A stretch of DNA of 64,000 bases from Streptomyces sp. CC228A (GTDB taxonomy: Bacteria > Actinomycetota > Actinomycetes > Streptomycetales > Streptomycetaceae). The DNA is taken from contig NZ_JAJPUI010000005.1 in NCBI RefSeq assembly GCF_021390935.1, positions 434,001-498,000 on the forward strand. Reading direction: 5' to 3'. Each line of letters opens with the position of its first letter. Position 1 is the stretch's first letter. The translations under genes and the position numbers were made by a program. The notes under the pieces are model-generated. The model was given only the letters and a program-made list of their open reading frames with translations. It was not told where the DNA came from and made no database searches. Below are positions 7,237-16,361 of this stretch, piece by piece.

Positions 7237-9021
7237 TCAGATGGTTGCGCTCCCACCAGGCTTCGCCCAGTGGATACGGGCTCGCTCGTTCACCGGGTCG
7301 GGCGCGTACTGTGTGCCGAACGCCGAAGCCTTCCGCACCTCCACCCGCTCAACGAAGAGCTTGAGGAACGCGCGCTTGTCGGCAAGGGTCGCCCCGTGCC
7401 ACCACGATCCGGGGCCGATGGGGTCGCCTTCGTGAGCTGTCCAGATATCCACGCTGAGGACTTGCGGAGTCTCCGCCTCAAGAGCCGCTAGGCGCTCGTC
7501 TACGGCGCTGAGAGAAGCCTCAAGGCGGTCGCGCTTCTGAATGAATCGCTCGCGTCCCGTGGCCCCCTTGTAGACCCCGGCGTCATAGTCGTCGTACAGC
7601 TCGTCCAGCGCCGCTTTGTAGTCCGCGCGCTCCGCCACGATTGCTGACTTCTCCGCCACGGTTTCCGGGGCGCTCACAGTGGCAGCGAAACGGCGGGTCG
7701 CTTCGGTGAGCAACGCCATATCGCCCGGGTCTTCGTAGTCCAGTGCCACGAGTCGAGACATGACCGAACGGGCAACGTAGTCGTCCAGCCGGTCACGGAG
7801 AATGGAGACCGTCCCTTCGTGCGTGCTCTTCGTTCCCTTCTTGCGCTGACATGTGTACGTCGTCATGCGCGGGGAGTCTCCGGCTTGCTTGCACATGGTG
7901 TGTCCGCCTTCGCAGCGGAGAATGCCCAGCGCGGACAGAAGGGAGTCACCACGCGTGAGAAGAGTTCCCTTCGGCTTGCTGCCCTCCTTGTGGACGGCAA
8001 GGCACTTCTGCAACTCGTGGAAGTCGGCAGCGCCGATGATCGGCTCATGGGAGATCACGGGCTTTCCGTGCTCGTCCCGCACGCTGCGGTAGCCAGTCCG
8101 CCTCTGCCACGTGCCGGAGCCGTCTCGCTTCTGAACGGTTTCATACACGGGCTCAGTCAGGTGCCCCATGAGGCGCGGGTCTGTCAGCACGCGGCGAACG
8201 GTGGTCACCTTCCACGAAGGGGCAGCAATACCGCGCTTAGCGTGCGACTCGATGCCCCGGGTCGGCACGCCCGTTTCGTTGAGCCACGCGCACACTCCGG
8301 TGAGCGAACCCGGGTGCGACTTTCCTGGGACGTATGGCACGTCCTTGTGTTCGAGGATGCGCGCGACGATCTTCCGAATGATCGAGACTTCGTCCGGCTC
8401 GTGGACGAGCACGCGGATTGTGAGCTTTCCGTTTCGATGCACTTCCGTGCGGAAGCCGAAGGGCGGCACTCCGCCGACGAATCCCCCAGCGGCCTTGAGC
8501 GTCTTCTTTGTGCCGCTTACCGCCTTGCTCTTGTTCTTGCTTTCCTCGTGCGCGGCGTTGAGACGCATGAGAAGCGTGATCAGTCCAACAAGGTCATCCG
8601 TAATGGGACCCTCGTACACGCTGACGATCTGCACGCCCAGGCGCTGCAATTCCAGGATGACCGGAAGAGCATCCTTCGGCTCTTGCCGGGAAAAGCGGCT
8701 GATGTAGTTGACGACGATGACGTCAATCAGCCCGGAGCGCGCGTCCCCGAGCATTCGCTCAAAGTCGGGGCGCTCAACTCCGCTGTACGCGGAAAGGTCG
8801 ATGTCCTCATACGTGGCCGTGTGCTTGAGGTCATCGGCCTTGTTGATCAGCGCGGTGCACTCGGCTACCTGCGTGATCGTGCTGCCTTCGCTCTTGTCCT
8901 TCCGGGCCTCTGACTGCCGGGCGTAGACGACCGCGCGCCGCACGGCCCCCACCCTGTCTGACGCAACGTCAATCGCGTTGCTGAGTGTGTCTGTCCGCAT
9001 GGCGGTGAGCGTACCGGACAT
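7237..9021 (-). CDS. int: Large serine integrase
   Basis: 594 residues. N-terminal catalytic domain with VVYARQSEARKDKS (nucleophile in ARQS, about residue 37), the SRFSR and YEGPI segments, a recombinase domain starting GGVPPFGFR, then a zinc ribbon (ILRCEGGHTMCKQ ... YTCQRK) and a C-terminal coiled-coil region (KALDELYDDYDAGVYKG ... LEASLSAVDERLAALE). This is the layout of the phiC31/phiBT1 group. It ends 25 bp from the right attachment junction, as expected for the enzyme that integrated the element. Excision would need a directionality factor, which I cannot identify here. MRTDTL at 9000 is an alternative start. Confidence 0.95.
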   Translation of the reverse strand: MSGTLTAMRTDTLSNAIDVASDRVGAVRRAVVYARQSEARKDKSEGSTITQVAECTALINKADDLKHTATYEDIDLSAYSGVERPDFERMLGDARSGLIDVIVVNYISRFSRQEPKDALPVILELQRLGVQIVSVYEGPITDDLVGLITLLMRLNAAHEESKNKSKAVSGTKKTLKAAGGFVGGVPPFGFRTEVHRNGKLTIRVLVHEPDEVSIIRKIVARILEHKDVPYVPGKSHPGSLTGVCAWLNETGVPTRGIESHAKRGIAAPSWKVTTVRRVLTDPRLMGHLTEPVYETVQKRDGSGTWQRRTGYRSVRDEHGKPVISHEPIIGAADFHELQKCLAVHKEGSKPKGTLLTRGDSLLSALGILRCEGGHTMCKQAGDSPRMTTYTCQRKKGTKSTHEGTVSILRDRLDDYVARSVMSRLVALDYEDPGDMALLTEATRRFAATVSAPETVAEKSAIVAERADYKAALDELYDDYDAGVYKGATGRERFIQKRDRLEASLSAVDERLAALEAETPQVLSVDIWTAHEGDPIGPGSWWHGATLADKRAFLKLFVERVEVRKASAFGTQYAPDPVNERARIHWAKPGGSATI

Positions 9022-9025
9022 GACC

Positions 9026-9064
9026 TATGTCGCGTAGCAGAAGTCAGGCTGTCGCTGACGACCT
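9026..9064. other. Right attachment junction of the serine-integrase element
   Basis: Element arm TATGTCGCGTAGCAGAAGT joins host arm GCTGTCGCTGACGAC around CAG at 9045-9047. Swapping arms with the left junction restores the DUF2252 frame and gives a symmetric attP. Confidence 0.8.
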
Positions 9065-10235
9065 GCATCCGCTTCTGCCCGAGGACGACCCGCCGCCCCT
9101 CGTGCCCGCAGTCGCCGCCGGCACTCTCCGCGGAAACGTCTCGGGCGAACCCGGCCGCCGGCAGATACGGCAGCAGCGCCGACGGCCGCGCCTCTTTCAC
9201 CTGGAGCACCAGCGGCTCGCCCCGGTGGTCCAGGAGCAGCACCACGTACGACCGGGTGCCCACGCTGCCCGTACCGACGACACGGAACGCCACGTCGTGG
9301 ATCGCGTACCGCGCCAGGAGCGGCCTCCGGTCGGGCGGCAGCGTCTCCAGGTACGGCCCCAGCGCGCCCGCGACCGCAGCCGCCTCCGCATCCGGCACCC
9401 TCCGCAGGACGGGCGGCGCGTCGACGAACCGACGCCCGCCGTCCTCGCAGAGCTCCGTCGCCTTGGCGGCGAACCGTGCGCTGGTGTTCCGCCGCGCCTT
9501 CTCCGAGACCCGCTCCAGGGTGCCGAGCAGGTCCCGCGCGTCCGTGTGGGAGACCAGTTCCTCGTCGGCGATGGCGTTCCAGGCGTCCAGCACCGGCAGT
9601 TTGGCCAGCAGGCGCATGGTCCGCCGGTAGGCGCCCACCGCGTCGTAGGCCGCCGCGAGGCAGACGTCCTCCGCCGCGCCGACCTCCCGCCCCGCCAGCA
9701 CCAGGGACGCGGCGAGCCGCTTGACGTCCCACTCCCAGGGGCCGACGACGGTCTCGTCGAAGTCGTTGAGGTCGATGACCAGCCGCCCCCACTGGTCGCC
9801 GTACAACCCGAAGTTCGCGGCGTGCGCGTCACCGCATATCTGCGCGCCCACCCCGGTCACCGGGGTCTCCGCCAGGTCGTGAGCCATCAGCCCGGCCGCC
9901 CCGCGCAGGAACGAGAACGGTGTCGCCGCCATCCTCCCGGCCCGTATCGGCGCGAGCGCCGGCACCCGGCCGCGGTTGGACTCCTCCACGGCCCGCACCG
10001 CGTCCGGCCGCCCCGCCCCGACGACCAGCATGTCGTGCGACCGGCGGGGCACCCGCTCGCGCAGGGCCTTGCCGCGCGCCTTGGGCCCGTCGCTGCCGCC
10101 CGCCGCGTACGCCCCGTACTGCCGCTGCGCGAATCCCGGTACCACCGGAATCCGTACGCCATCGGCCGCGCCACCCCTGGTACGGGCGCCGCCCGCACGC
10201 TGAGCCGGCACGGCAACCCGCATCCCGTCGTCCAT
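9047..10235 (-). pseudogene. DUF2252 gene, 5' fragment cut off by integration
   Basis: About 396 residues from ATG at 10235 to RMQVVSDS, where element sequence takes over; the chimeric frame then runs to a stop at 8865. Conserved DUF2252 motifs are present: GDAHAANFGLY, DLNDFDETVVGPWEWDVKRLAASL and LQVKEA. The GDxHxxN-type and DxND-type motifs recall aminoglycoside phosphotransferase-like kinases, so an ATP-dependent reaction is likely but unknown. The protein is probably inactive because the last ~105 residues are lost. Excision of the element would restore the gene. Confidence 0.9.
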
Positions 10236-10501
10236 GAGCCCCCCGGTCCTTACTGGGCCGTACACCCGCCCGCCGTCGTTGAACCCAGAAGGTACCTGCC
10301 GCCCTTGCTCCCGTCTCCCCCTGTGGATAACCACCGGGAGAGCCTCTGGCCGACGGTCGTGGGCGGGACCAGACCGCGGCCGACCGGACGCCGGGCACCG
10401 ACGGGCACCGACGGGCGCCGGTGCCCCGGTCGGCTCGGCGCGGACGACGCCGCCGGGCATCGAGGCTCAGGACGACATCGGACAGGACAACAGGAAAAGC
10501 A

Positions 10502-10533
10502 GAACGGGCGGCATCTATTGATGCCGCCCGTTC
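10502..10533. terminator. Hairpin downstream of tRNA-Leu
   Basis: Perfect 13-bp stem GAACGGGCGGCAT / ATGCCGCCCGTTC with a 6-nt loop, just after the 3' end of the minus-strand tRNA. Confidence 0.8.
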
Positions 10534-10540
10534 CGCGTTG

Positions 10541-10624
10541 TGCGCGAGGGGGGAGTTGAACCCCCACGCCCTTTCGGGCACTGGAACCTGAATCCAGCGC
10601 GTCTGCCTATTCCGCCACCCGCGC
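10541..10624 (-). tRNA. tRNA-Leu (anticodon CAG)
   Basis: 84 nt with the long variable arm of a class II tRNA (GTGCCCGAAAGGGCGT), acceptor GCGCGGG/CTCGCGC, T-arm GGGGGTTCAACTCCCCC, and anticodon loop TTCAGGT. CCA is not encoded. Confidence 0.95.
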
Positions 10625-11861
10625 ATTTGGGTGTTGCCGCCTCCGGCCTCCACCTTCTCGGTGCGACCGCCTGGCGACATCTGAAGATTAGCACGTCATG
10701 GCGGGCGGGTTCACATCCCTTTGTTTCGGCGGCCCGGCAGCCGAACAAGGAGGTAGGGGAGAGGCCCGGGAGCAGCGGGCTCCGACGCCACGGCGGGGGG
10801 CGGGCCACGGCCAGAGAGGTACGGGGAGAAGTGCGGCAGCAGGAACTCGGTGCCCGGCGGCCGGCCGAGGGGCCGCGCCGGCGAGCGCTCGTCTCCGGCG
10901 CCCGGCGGTCCGCCGAGCATCCCGGCCGTCGAGCATCCCGGCCGCCGAGCATCCCGGCCGTCGAGCGTCGCCCTCCACCGACGGATGCCTGCACCCGGCG
11001 CCCGGCCCGGGCAGCCCGCCGCCGGCGAAGGAGCCCGGTCGGCGAAGGCGGCCCGCCTCTCGCGCCGGACCCCCGCGCCGGGACTCGCCTCCGCGTCCTC
11101 AGTGCCGCAGACCGCGGACCGCACCCCGGAGCCGACCGCCGGCCACCGCCGGCCACCCGCGCCTCCGCGGCCGAGCCGGAACGCACCGGACGCGACGCCG
11201 CCGCGCAGCCCCGCGGAGCCTCCGGTCCGCACCCGGCACACGACCCGCTCCGGTCCTCCGCCGCGACCTGTCCCCTCCCCTCTCCTCCTCACCGACCCGA
11301 AACAGCCCGGAAGCGGCACGGTAAGGGCACGGAAAGGGCACGGAAGCAGCACGAGGGCACTCCTGCCCCGGCGATGCCCCGGCTTCGCGACGGCTGCACC
11401 CACGCACCCACCCCGCCACCGCCCGAGCACCGTGCTCCACCGACCCGGAAGGCACCGCCCACCGCCTCCCACCACGACATCACCGCCCCCGGCACCCACT
11501 CCCCACCACCGCCCCTGCAACCACCACCCACCCGCACCGACCACCACCCCCACCCCCGACGACGACCACCACCCCCCGCAAGCACCGCCGACGACCGCCC
11601 TGGCACCCGCGCCGGCACCGGGCCCCGCAGGCCCGCCCCGGTGTCCGAGCCGCGGGGGCCGAATCCGGGCGCCCTCGTCCCGTACACCCCCGCTCCGCGC
11701 AGGGTGCGGGACACTGTCCACAGGGCGCCTCTACGATCCGTGTGGGAGATGTGAGAGGTGACACTTATCCACAGGGCAGAGAAGGGGAACCAGCCGATTT
11801 CCCGACGCGTGGATACGATCAGTAAGCAGTACCAGGACGGCAACGACGGAGGAGGTGCCCG
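10625..11861. other. 1.2 kb intergenic region before the fhaA operon
   Basis: No frame here looks like a real protein. It holds a 16-bp tandem repeat (10914-10961), a strand-asymmetric C/A-rich tract (about 11395-11610), two DnaA-box-like sites (CTGTCCACA 11714-11722, TTATCCACA 11765-11773) and the operon promoter. GGAGGAGG at 11848-11855 is the ribosome site of fhaA. A TACGAT at 11814 could be a -10 element. Confidence 0.5.
10914..10961. repeat. 16-bp tandem repeat, three copies
   Basis: Unit CGAGCATCCCGGCCGT repeated three times with one mismatch, followed by a partial copy (CGAGCGTCG). Confidence 0.8.
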
Positions 11862-12733
11862 ATGGGAGTCCTGAAGCGGTTCGAGCAGCGTCTCGAAGGC
11901 CTGGTCAACGGCACCTTCGCCAAGGTCTTCAAGTCCGAGGTCCAGCCTGTCGAGATCGCCGGAGCCCTCCAGCGCGAGTGCGACAACAACGCGACGATCT
12001 GGAACCGGGACCGCACGGTCGTCCCCAACGACTTCATCGTGGAGCTCAGCGCACCGGACTACGAGCGCCTGAGCCCCTACTCCGGGCAGCTCGGCGACGA
12101 GCTCGCCGGCCTGGTCCGCGACTACGCGAAGCAGCAGCGGTACACCTTCATGGGCCCCATCAAGGTGCACCTGGAGAAGGCCGACGACCTCGACACCGGC
12201 CTGTACCGGGTGCGCAGCCGCACGCTCGCGTCCAGTTCCTCCCCGTCGGCGCAGCCCCTGGACCCGGGCCACGCCGGTCCGGCCGCGCCACCGCCCGGCC
12301 AGGGCCGTCCCGGCGGCTACGGCTATCCGCCGGCCGGCGCCCCGCCCATGCCCGCCGCGCCGCCGCCCGGCACCGGGGCGGGCGGCCCCCGTCCCGGAGC
12401 CGTCTCGCCGCACCGGCCGCCGGGCGCCCCGGCCACACCCCGGGCACCGGCCAGGTGCGCCGCTGGATCGAGATCAACGGCACCCGCCACCAGATCTCCC
12501 GCCCGACGCTGGTCCTGGGCCGCAGCACCGACGCCGACGTGCGGATCGACGACCCCGGCGTGTCCCGCCGGCACTGCGAGATCCGGACCGGAACGCCCTC
12601 GACGATCCAAGATCTCGGGTCCACCAACGGCATCGTGGTGGACGGGCAGCAGACCACCCGCGCTACGCTCCGCGACGGCTCGCGGATCATCGTGGGCAGC
12701 ACCACCATCATTTTCCGGCAAGCCGAAGGGTGA
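11862..12733 (+). CDS. fhaA: FhaA: DUF3662 plus FHA domain protein (frame broken once)
   Basis: ATG after GGAGGAGG. Residues 1-125 form the DUF3662 domain (MGVLKRFEQRLEGLVNG ...), then a Pro/Gly linker, then a C-terminal FHA phosphothreonine-binding domain (LVLGRSTDADVRI, SRRHCEI, LGSTNGI). The linker and the FHA domain are in different frames: one base is missing around the CCCCC run at 12386-12390. Adding one C joins them. The unshifted frame instead reads on without a stop into fhaB. I take this as a sequence error and give the joined gene. FhaA proteins couple PknB-type kinase signals to wall synthesis at the membrane. Confidence 0.85.
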
Positions 12734-12743
12734 AGCGGGGGCA

Positions 12744-13235
12744 ATGTCAGAGCTGACCCTCACGGTCATGCGGTTGGGTTTCCTCGCCGTACTGTGGCTG
12801 TTCGTCATCGTGGCCGTCCAGGTCATCCGCAGCGACCTGTTCGGCACGCGGGTCACGCAGCGCGGCGCGCGCCGCGAGAGCGCCCGCCCGCAGGCGTCGG
12901 GCCGCCAGAGCGCCCCTCCGCAGCAGCGGCAGCGCCGTGGCGCCCCCACGAAGCTGGTCGTCTCCGAGGGCACGCTCACCGGCACCACGGTCGCCCTCCA
13001 GGGCCAGACGATCACGCTGGGCCGGGCCCACGACTCCACGATCGTGCTGGACGACGACTACGCCTCCAGCCGCCATGCCAGGATCTACCCGGACCGTGAC
13101 GGCCAGTGGATCGTCGAGGACCTCGGGTCCACGAACGGCACGTACCTCGACCGGAGCCGACTCACCTCGCCGACCCCCGTTCCGCTGGGAGCGCCGATCC
13201 GCATCGGCAAGACCGTCATCGAGCTGCGGAAGTAG
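12744..13235 (+). CDS. fhaB: FhaB/FipA: membrane-anchored FHA protein
   Basis: 163 residues. One N-terminal membrane helix (VMRLGFLAVLWLFVIVAVQVI), an Arg/Gln-rich linker, and an FHA domain with LGRAHDSTIVL, SSRHARI and LGSTNGTYLD. The start follows GCGGGGGCA, 10 bp after the fhaA stop. In mycobacteria the homologue (FipA/FhaB) binds phosphorylated partners of the division machinery. It is placed between fhaA and pstP as in other actinobacteria. Confidence 0.93.
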   Translation: MSELTLTVMRLGFLAVLWLFVIVAVQVIRSDLFGTRVTQRGARRESARPQASGRQSAPPQQRQRRGAPTKLVVSEGTLTGTTVALQGQTITLGRAHDSTIVLDDDYASSRHARIYPDRDGQWIVEDLGSTNGTYLDRSRLTSPTPVPLGAPIRIGKTVIELRK

Positions 13236-13372
13236 TGCTACATCATGAAGAGGCGCGAGCGGAGCGAGCGAGCCGCAGCGGTCCGCGCGGACCGGGCAGG
13301 GCTCCCGACCGGAGGGTGGGCAGTGTGGCTCGACGAGACCGGCTGTACCCCGAGCCGACAGGTGAGGTGCGC

Positions 13373-14902
13373 ATGAGTCTGTCACTGCGCTTCGCCGCCG
13401 GGTCGCACAAAGGCATGATCCGCGAGGGCAACGAGGACTCCGGTTACGCCGGCCCGCGGCTCCTCGCGATCGCCGACGGCATGGGCGGCCAGGCCGCCGG
13501 CGAAGTCGCCTCCTCCGAGGTGATCTCCACCCTCGTCACGCTCGACGACGACATCCCCGGCTCGGACATCCTCACCTCGCTCGGTACGGCCGTGCAGCGG
13601 GCCAACGACCAGCTCCGGATGATGGTCGAGGAGGACCCGCAGCTGGAGGGCATGGGCACCACCCTCACAGCCCTCCTGTGGACCGGCCAGCGCCTCGGGC
13701 TCGTGCACGTCGGCGACTCGCGCGCGTACCTGCTGCGCGACGGCGTCCTCACGCAGATCACCCAGGACCACACGTGGGTGCAGCGGCTCGTCGACGAGGG
13801 GCGCATCACCGAGGAGGAGGCCACCACCCATCCCCAGCGCTCCCTCCTCATGCGCGCCCTGGGCAGCGGCGACCACGTCGAGCCGGACCTGTCCATCCGC
13901 GAGGTCCGCGCCGGCGACCGCTACCTCGTCTGTTCCGACGGACTGTCAGGCGTCGTCTCCCACCAGACGCTGGAGGAGACCCTCGCCAGCTACCAGGGCC
14001 CGCAGGAGACCGTCCAGGAACTGATCCAGCTGGCCCTGCGCGGCGGCGGCCCCGACAACATCACGGTGATCATCGCCGACGTCCTCGACGTGGACGGCGG
14101 CGACACCCTGGCCGGGCAGCTCCACGACGCACCGGTCGTGGTCGGCGCGGTCGCCGAGAACCAGCCGCAGCTGAACGACGGCGGCGCGATGCAGACCCCC
14201 GCGGGCCGGGCCTCCGGGCTAGGGCGCCCCGCCCCGCAGGCACCGGCCGGCGGCTTCGGCCCGCCCGGGAGCGGCCAGGACATCGACTACTCCGGTATGC
14301 CGCCGGAGGGCGACCACCGGGCGTACCGCGACGAGGACCTCGCCAAGCCACGCCGCAAAGGCGGCTGGCTCAAAAGGATCTTCCTGATGGTGCTCGTGCT
14401 GGGTCTGCTCGGTGCGGGCGGGTACGCCGGCTGGCGCTGGACCCAGACCCAGTACTACGTCGGCGCGAACAACGGGCACGTCGCCCTCTACCGCGGCATC
14501 AGCCAGAAGCTCGCGTGGATCTCGCTGTCCGAGGTGGAGAAGGACCACCCCGACATCGAACTCAAGTACCTCCCCGCCTACTACCAGCAGCAGGTCGAGG
14601 AGACCATCGCCGGCGGCAGCCTCGCCAAGGCCGAGGCGAAGATCAGAGAACTGGGCGTCCAGGCGAGCGCCTGCCGCAAGAGCGAGCAGGCCCGCGAGGC
14701 CGCCGAGCGCTCGGCCGCCACCGCGCCCGCCGCCTCCGCGTCGCCGTCCCCCTCCACGTCCGCGTCCCCGGCCGCGGGGGAGCAGCCCGACGGCACGGCC
14801 GACGCCAAGCCCGGCGCCGCCGCGACCACGCCCACCCCCGCCCCGGGTCCCACCCTCACGGAGGACGAGAAGCGGGCGGCCTCGAACTGCGGCAAGCAGT
14901 AA
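13373..14902 (+). CDS. pstP: PP2C-family Ser/Thr phosphatase (PstP)
   Basis: 509 residues. PP2C domain (residues 1-240) with metal-binding motifs GNEDS, ADGMGG, GDSRAY, SDGLSG and GGPDNIT. A Pro/Gly-rich juxtamembrane stretch follows, then one membrane helix (about residues 333-352, IFLMVLVLGLLGAGGYAGW) and an extracellular tail ending in a Ser/Pro/Ala-rich region. It reverses PknB-type phosphorylation. ATG at 13373 has GGTGAGG upstream; GTG at 13325 with GGAGGG before it is a good alternative that adds 16 residues. Confidence 0.93.
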   Translation: MSLSLRFAAGSHKGMIREGNEDSGYAGPRLLAIADGMGGQAAGEVASSEVISTLVTLDDDIPGSDILTSLGTAVQRANDQLRMMVEEDPQLEGMGTTLTALLWTGQRLGLVHVGDSRAYLLRDGVLTQITQDHTWVQRLVDEGRITEEEATTHPQRSLLMRALGSGDHVEPDLSIREVRAGDRYLVCSDGLSGVVSHQTLEETLASYQGPQETVQELIQLALRGGGPDNITVIIADVLDVDGGDTLAGQLHDAPVVVGAVAENQPQLNDGGAMQTPAGRASGLGRPAPQAPAGGFGPPGSGQDIDYSGMPPEGDHRAYRDEDLAKPRRKGGWLKRIFLMVLVLGLLGAGGYAGWRWTQTQYYVGANNGHVALYRGISQKLAWISLSEVEKDHPDIELKYLPAYYQQQVEETIAGGSLAKAEAKIRELGVQASACRKSEQAREAAERSAATAPAASASPSPSTSASPAAGEQPDGTADAKPGAAATTPTPAPGPTLTEDEKRAASNCGKQ

Positions 14903-14930
14903 GCACCCGTAGGGGGGCCTTCTCACCACC

Positions 14931-16361
14931 ATGAGCGTTGTCACCAACACGACCACCATCGGCGCGATCGACGCACCGAGCCGCCGCAACACGGAGTTGC
15001 TGCTGCTGGCGTTCGCCGTCGCCATCCCGGTCTTCGCGTACCTGAACGTCGGCCTCGCCATCGACGGCGAGGTCCCGGCCGGCATGCTCGGCTACGGTGT
15101 CGGCCTCGGCCTGCTCGCCGGCATCGCGCACCTGCTGGTGCGGAAGTTCGCCCGGTACGCGGACCCTCTGCTGCTGCCGCTGGCGACCCTGCTGAACGGC
15201 CTGGGCCTGGTGCTGATCTGGCGGCTGGACCAGTCGCCGCGGATCCAGAGCATGTACAAGACGTTCACCCCGGACGCGCCCAAGCAGCTCATGTACTCGG
15301 CGATCGGCGTCGCGTTCTTCCTGCTGGTGCTGCTGTTCCTCAAGGACCACCGGGTACTCCAGCGCTACACGTACATCTCGATGATGGTGGCGATCGTCCT
15401 CCTGCTGCTGCCGCTGGTGCCCGGGCTGGGCACGGACAGCTTCGGCGCCAAGATCTGGATCAACATCGCCGGGTTCTCGGTGCAGCCGGGAGAGTTCGCC
15501 AAGATCGTGCTGGCGGTGTTCTTCTCCGGCTACCTGATGGTGAAGCGCGACGCGCTCGCGCTGGCCAGCCGCCGCTTCATGGGCCTCTACCTGCCCCGCG
15601 GCCGCGACCTCGGCCCGATCCTCACCATCTGGGCGCTCAGCCTGGTCATCCTGGTCTTCGAGAACGACCTCGGCACGTCGCTGCTGTTCTTCGGCCTGTT
15701 CGTCATCATGCTGTACGTGGCGACCGAGCGGACCAGCTGGATCGTGATGGGTCTGCTGATGGCCGTGGGCGGCGCGGTCGCCGTCGGCTCGTTCGCCGGG
15801 CACGTGCAGTCCCGCGTGGCGGCGTGGCTCGACCCCTTCGAGTGCCTGGAGACGGCGCCCCCGAACACCAACATGGCCTGGGCCTGCGACCAGATGACGC
15901 AGGTGCACATGTCGTTCGGCGCGGGCGGCACCATCGGCACCGGCCTCGGCCAGGGCAACTCCGACCTGATCCGGTTCGCCGCCAACTCCGACTTCATCTT
16001 CGCCACCGTCGGGGAGGAGCTCGGCCTGGCCGGCGCCATGGCCTTCATCCTCCTGTACGGCCTGATCATCGAGCGCGGTCTGCGCACCGCCCTCGCGGCC
16101 CGCGACCCGTTCGGCAAGCTCCTCGCCTGCGGGCTGTCGGGGGCCTTCGCCCTCCAGGTCTTCGTGGTCGCCGGCGGTGTGATGGGCCTCATCCCGCTGA
16201 CCGGTATGACCATGCCGTTCCTCGCGTACGGCGGCTCCTCCGTCATCGCGAACTGGGCGCTCATCGCGATCCTGCTGCGCGTCAGCGACACCGCCCGCCG
16301 CCCGGCCCCGGCCCCCGCCCCGAACCCCGACGCCGAGATGACCCAGGTGGTCCGACAGTGA
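14931..16361 (+). CDS. rodA: SEDS peptidoglycan glycosyltransferase (RodA/FtsW)
   Basis: 476 residues with about ten membrane helices. SEDS family motifs are ENDLGTSLLFF and the late loop NSDFIFATVGEELGLAG. It polymerises lipid II into glycan strands together with a class B PBP, here the next gene pbpA, with which it overlaps by four bases (GTGA). The start ATG follows GTAGGGGGGCC. Whether it serves elongation, sporulation or division cannot be told from sequence; SCO3846-type proteins of this operon are annotated FtsW or RodA. Confidence 0.93.
   Translation: MSVVTNTTTIGAIDAPSRRNTELLLLAFAVAIPVFAYLNVGLAIDGEVPAGMLGYGVGLGLLAGIAHLLVRKFARYADPLLLPLATLLNGLGLVLIWRLDQSPRIQSMYKTFTPDAPKQLMYSAIGVAFFLLVLLFLKDHRVLQRYTYISMMVAIVLLLLPLVPGLGTDSFGAKIWINIAGFSVQPGEFAKIVLAVFFSGYLMVKRDALALASRRFMGLYLPRGRDLGPILTIWALSLVILVFENDLGTSLLFFGLFVIMLYVATERTSWIVMGLLMAVGGAVAVGSFAGHVQSRVAAWLDPFECLETAPPNTNMAWACDQMTQVHMSFGAGGTIGTGLGQGNSDLIRFAANSDFIFATVGEELGLAGAMAFILLYGLIIERGLRTALAARDPFGKLLACGLSGAFALQVFVVAGGVMGLIPLTGMTMPFLAYGGSSVIANWALIAILLRVSDTARRPAPAPAPNPDAEMTQVVRQ

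Larger units (their letters stand above)
2828..9047. mobile_element. 6.2 kb serine-integrase integrative element in a DUF2252 gene
   Basis: The element is bounded by the two half-genes of DUF2252 and by the trinucleotide CAG shared at both junctions. The integrase gene lies directly inside the right end. Rebuilt attP reads TATGT-N3-GTAG-N2-GAAG on both arms, facing each other around TCAGCC; rebuilt attB has GTCGTC-N6-AGC on both arms. This is the geometry of large serine recombinase sites. All cargo genes lie on the minus strand: integrase, primase-like protein, small serine recombinase, XRE regulator and two small proteins. There are no transfer, capsid or recognisable excision (RDF) genes, so it is either a minimal integrative element or a decayed one. 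Confidence 0.88.

Noticed and set aside
10711..11721. Several frames of 200-400 codons in the tRNA-Leu to fhaA spacer
   Set aside because: Low-complexity Arg/Pro/Gly translations in all frames, no ribosome site with conserved start; the sequence is repetitive and strand-skewed.
11862..13235. Programmed frameshift or genuine FhaA-FhaB fusion
   Set aside because: No slippery site is needed: the same one-base loss recurs in at least four other genes nearby, mostly at C/G runs, so a sequencing cause is simpler.
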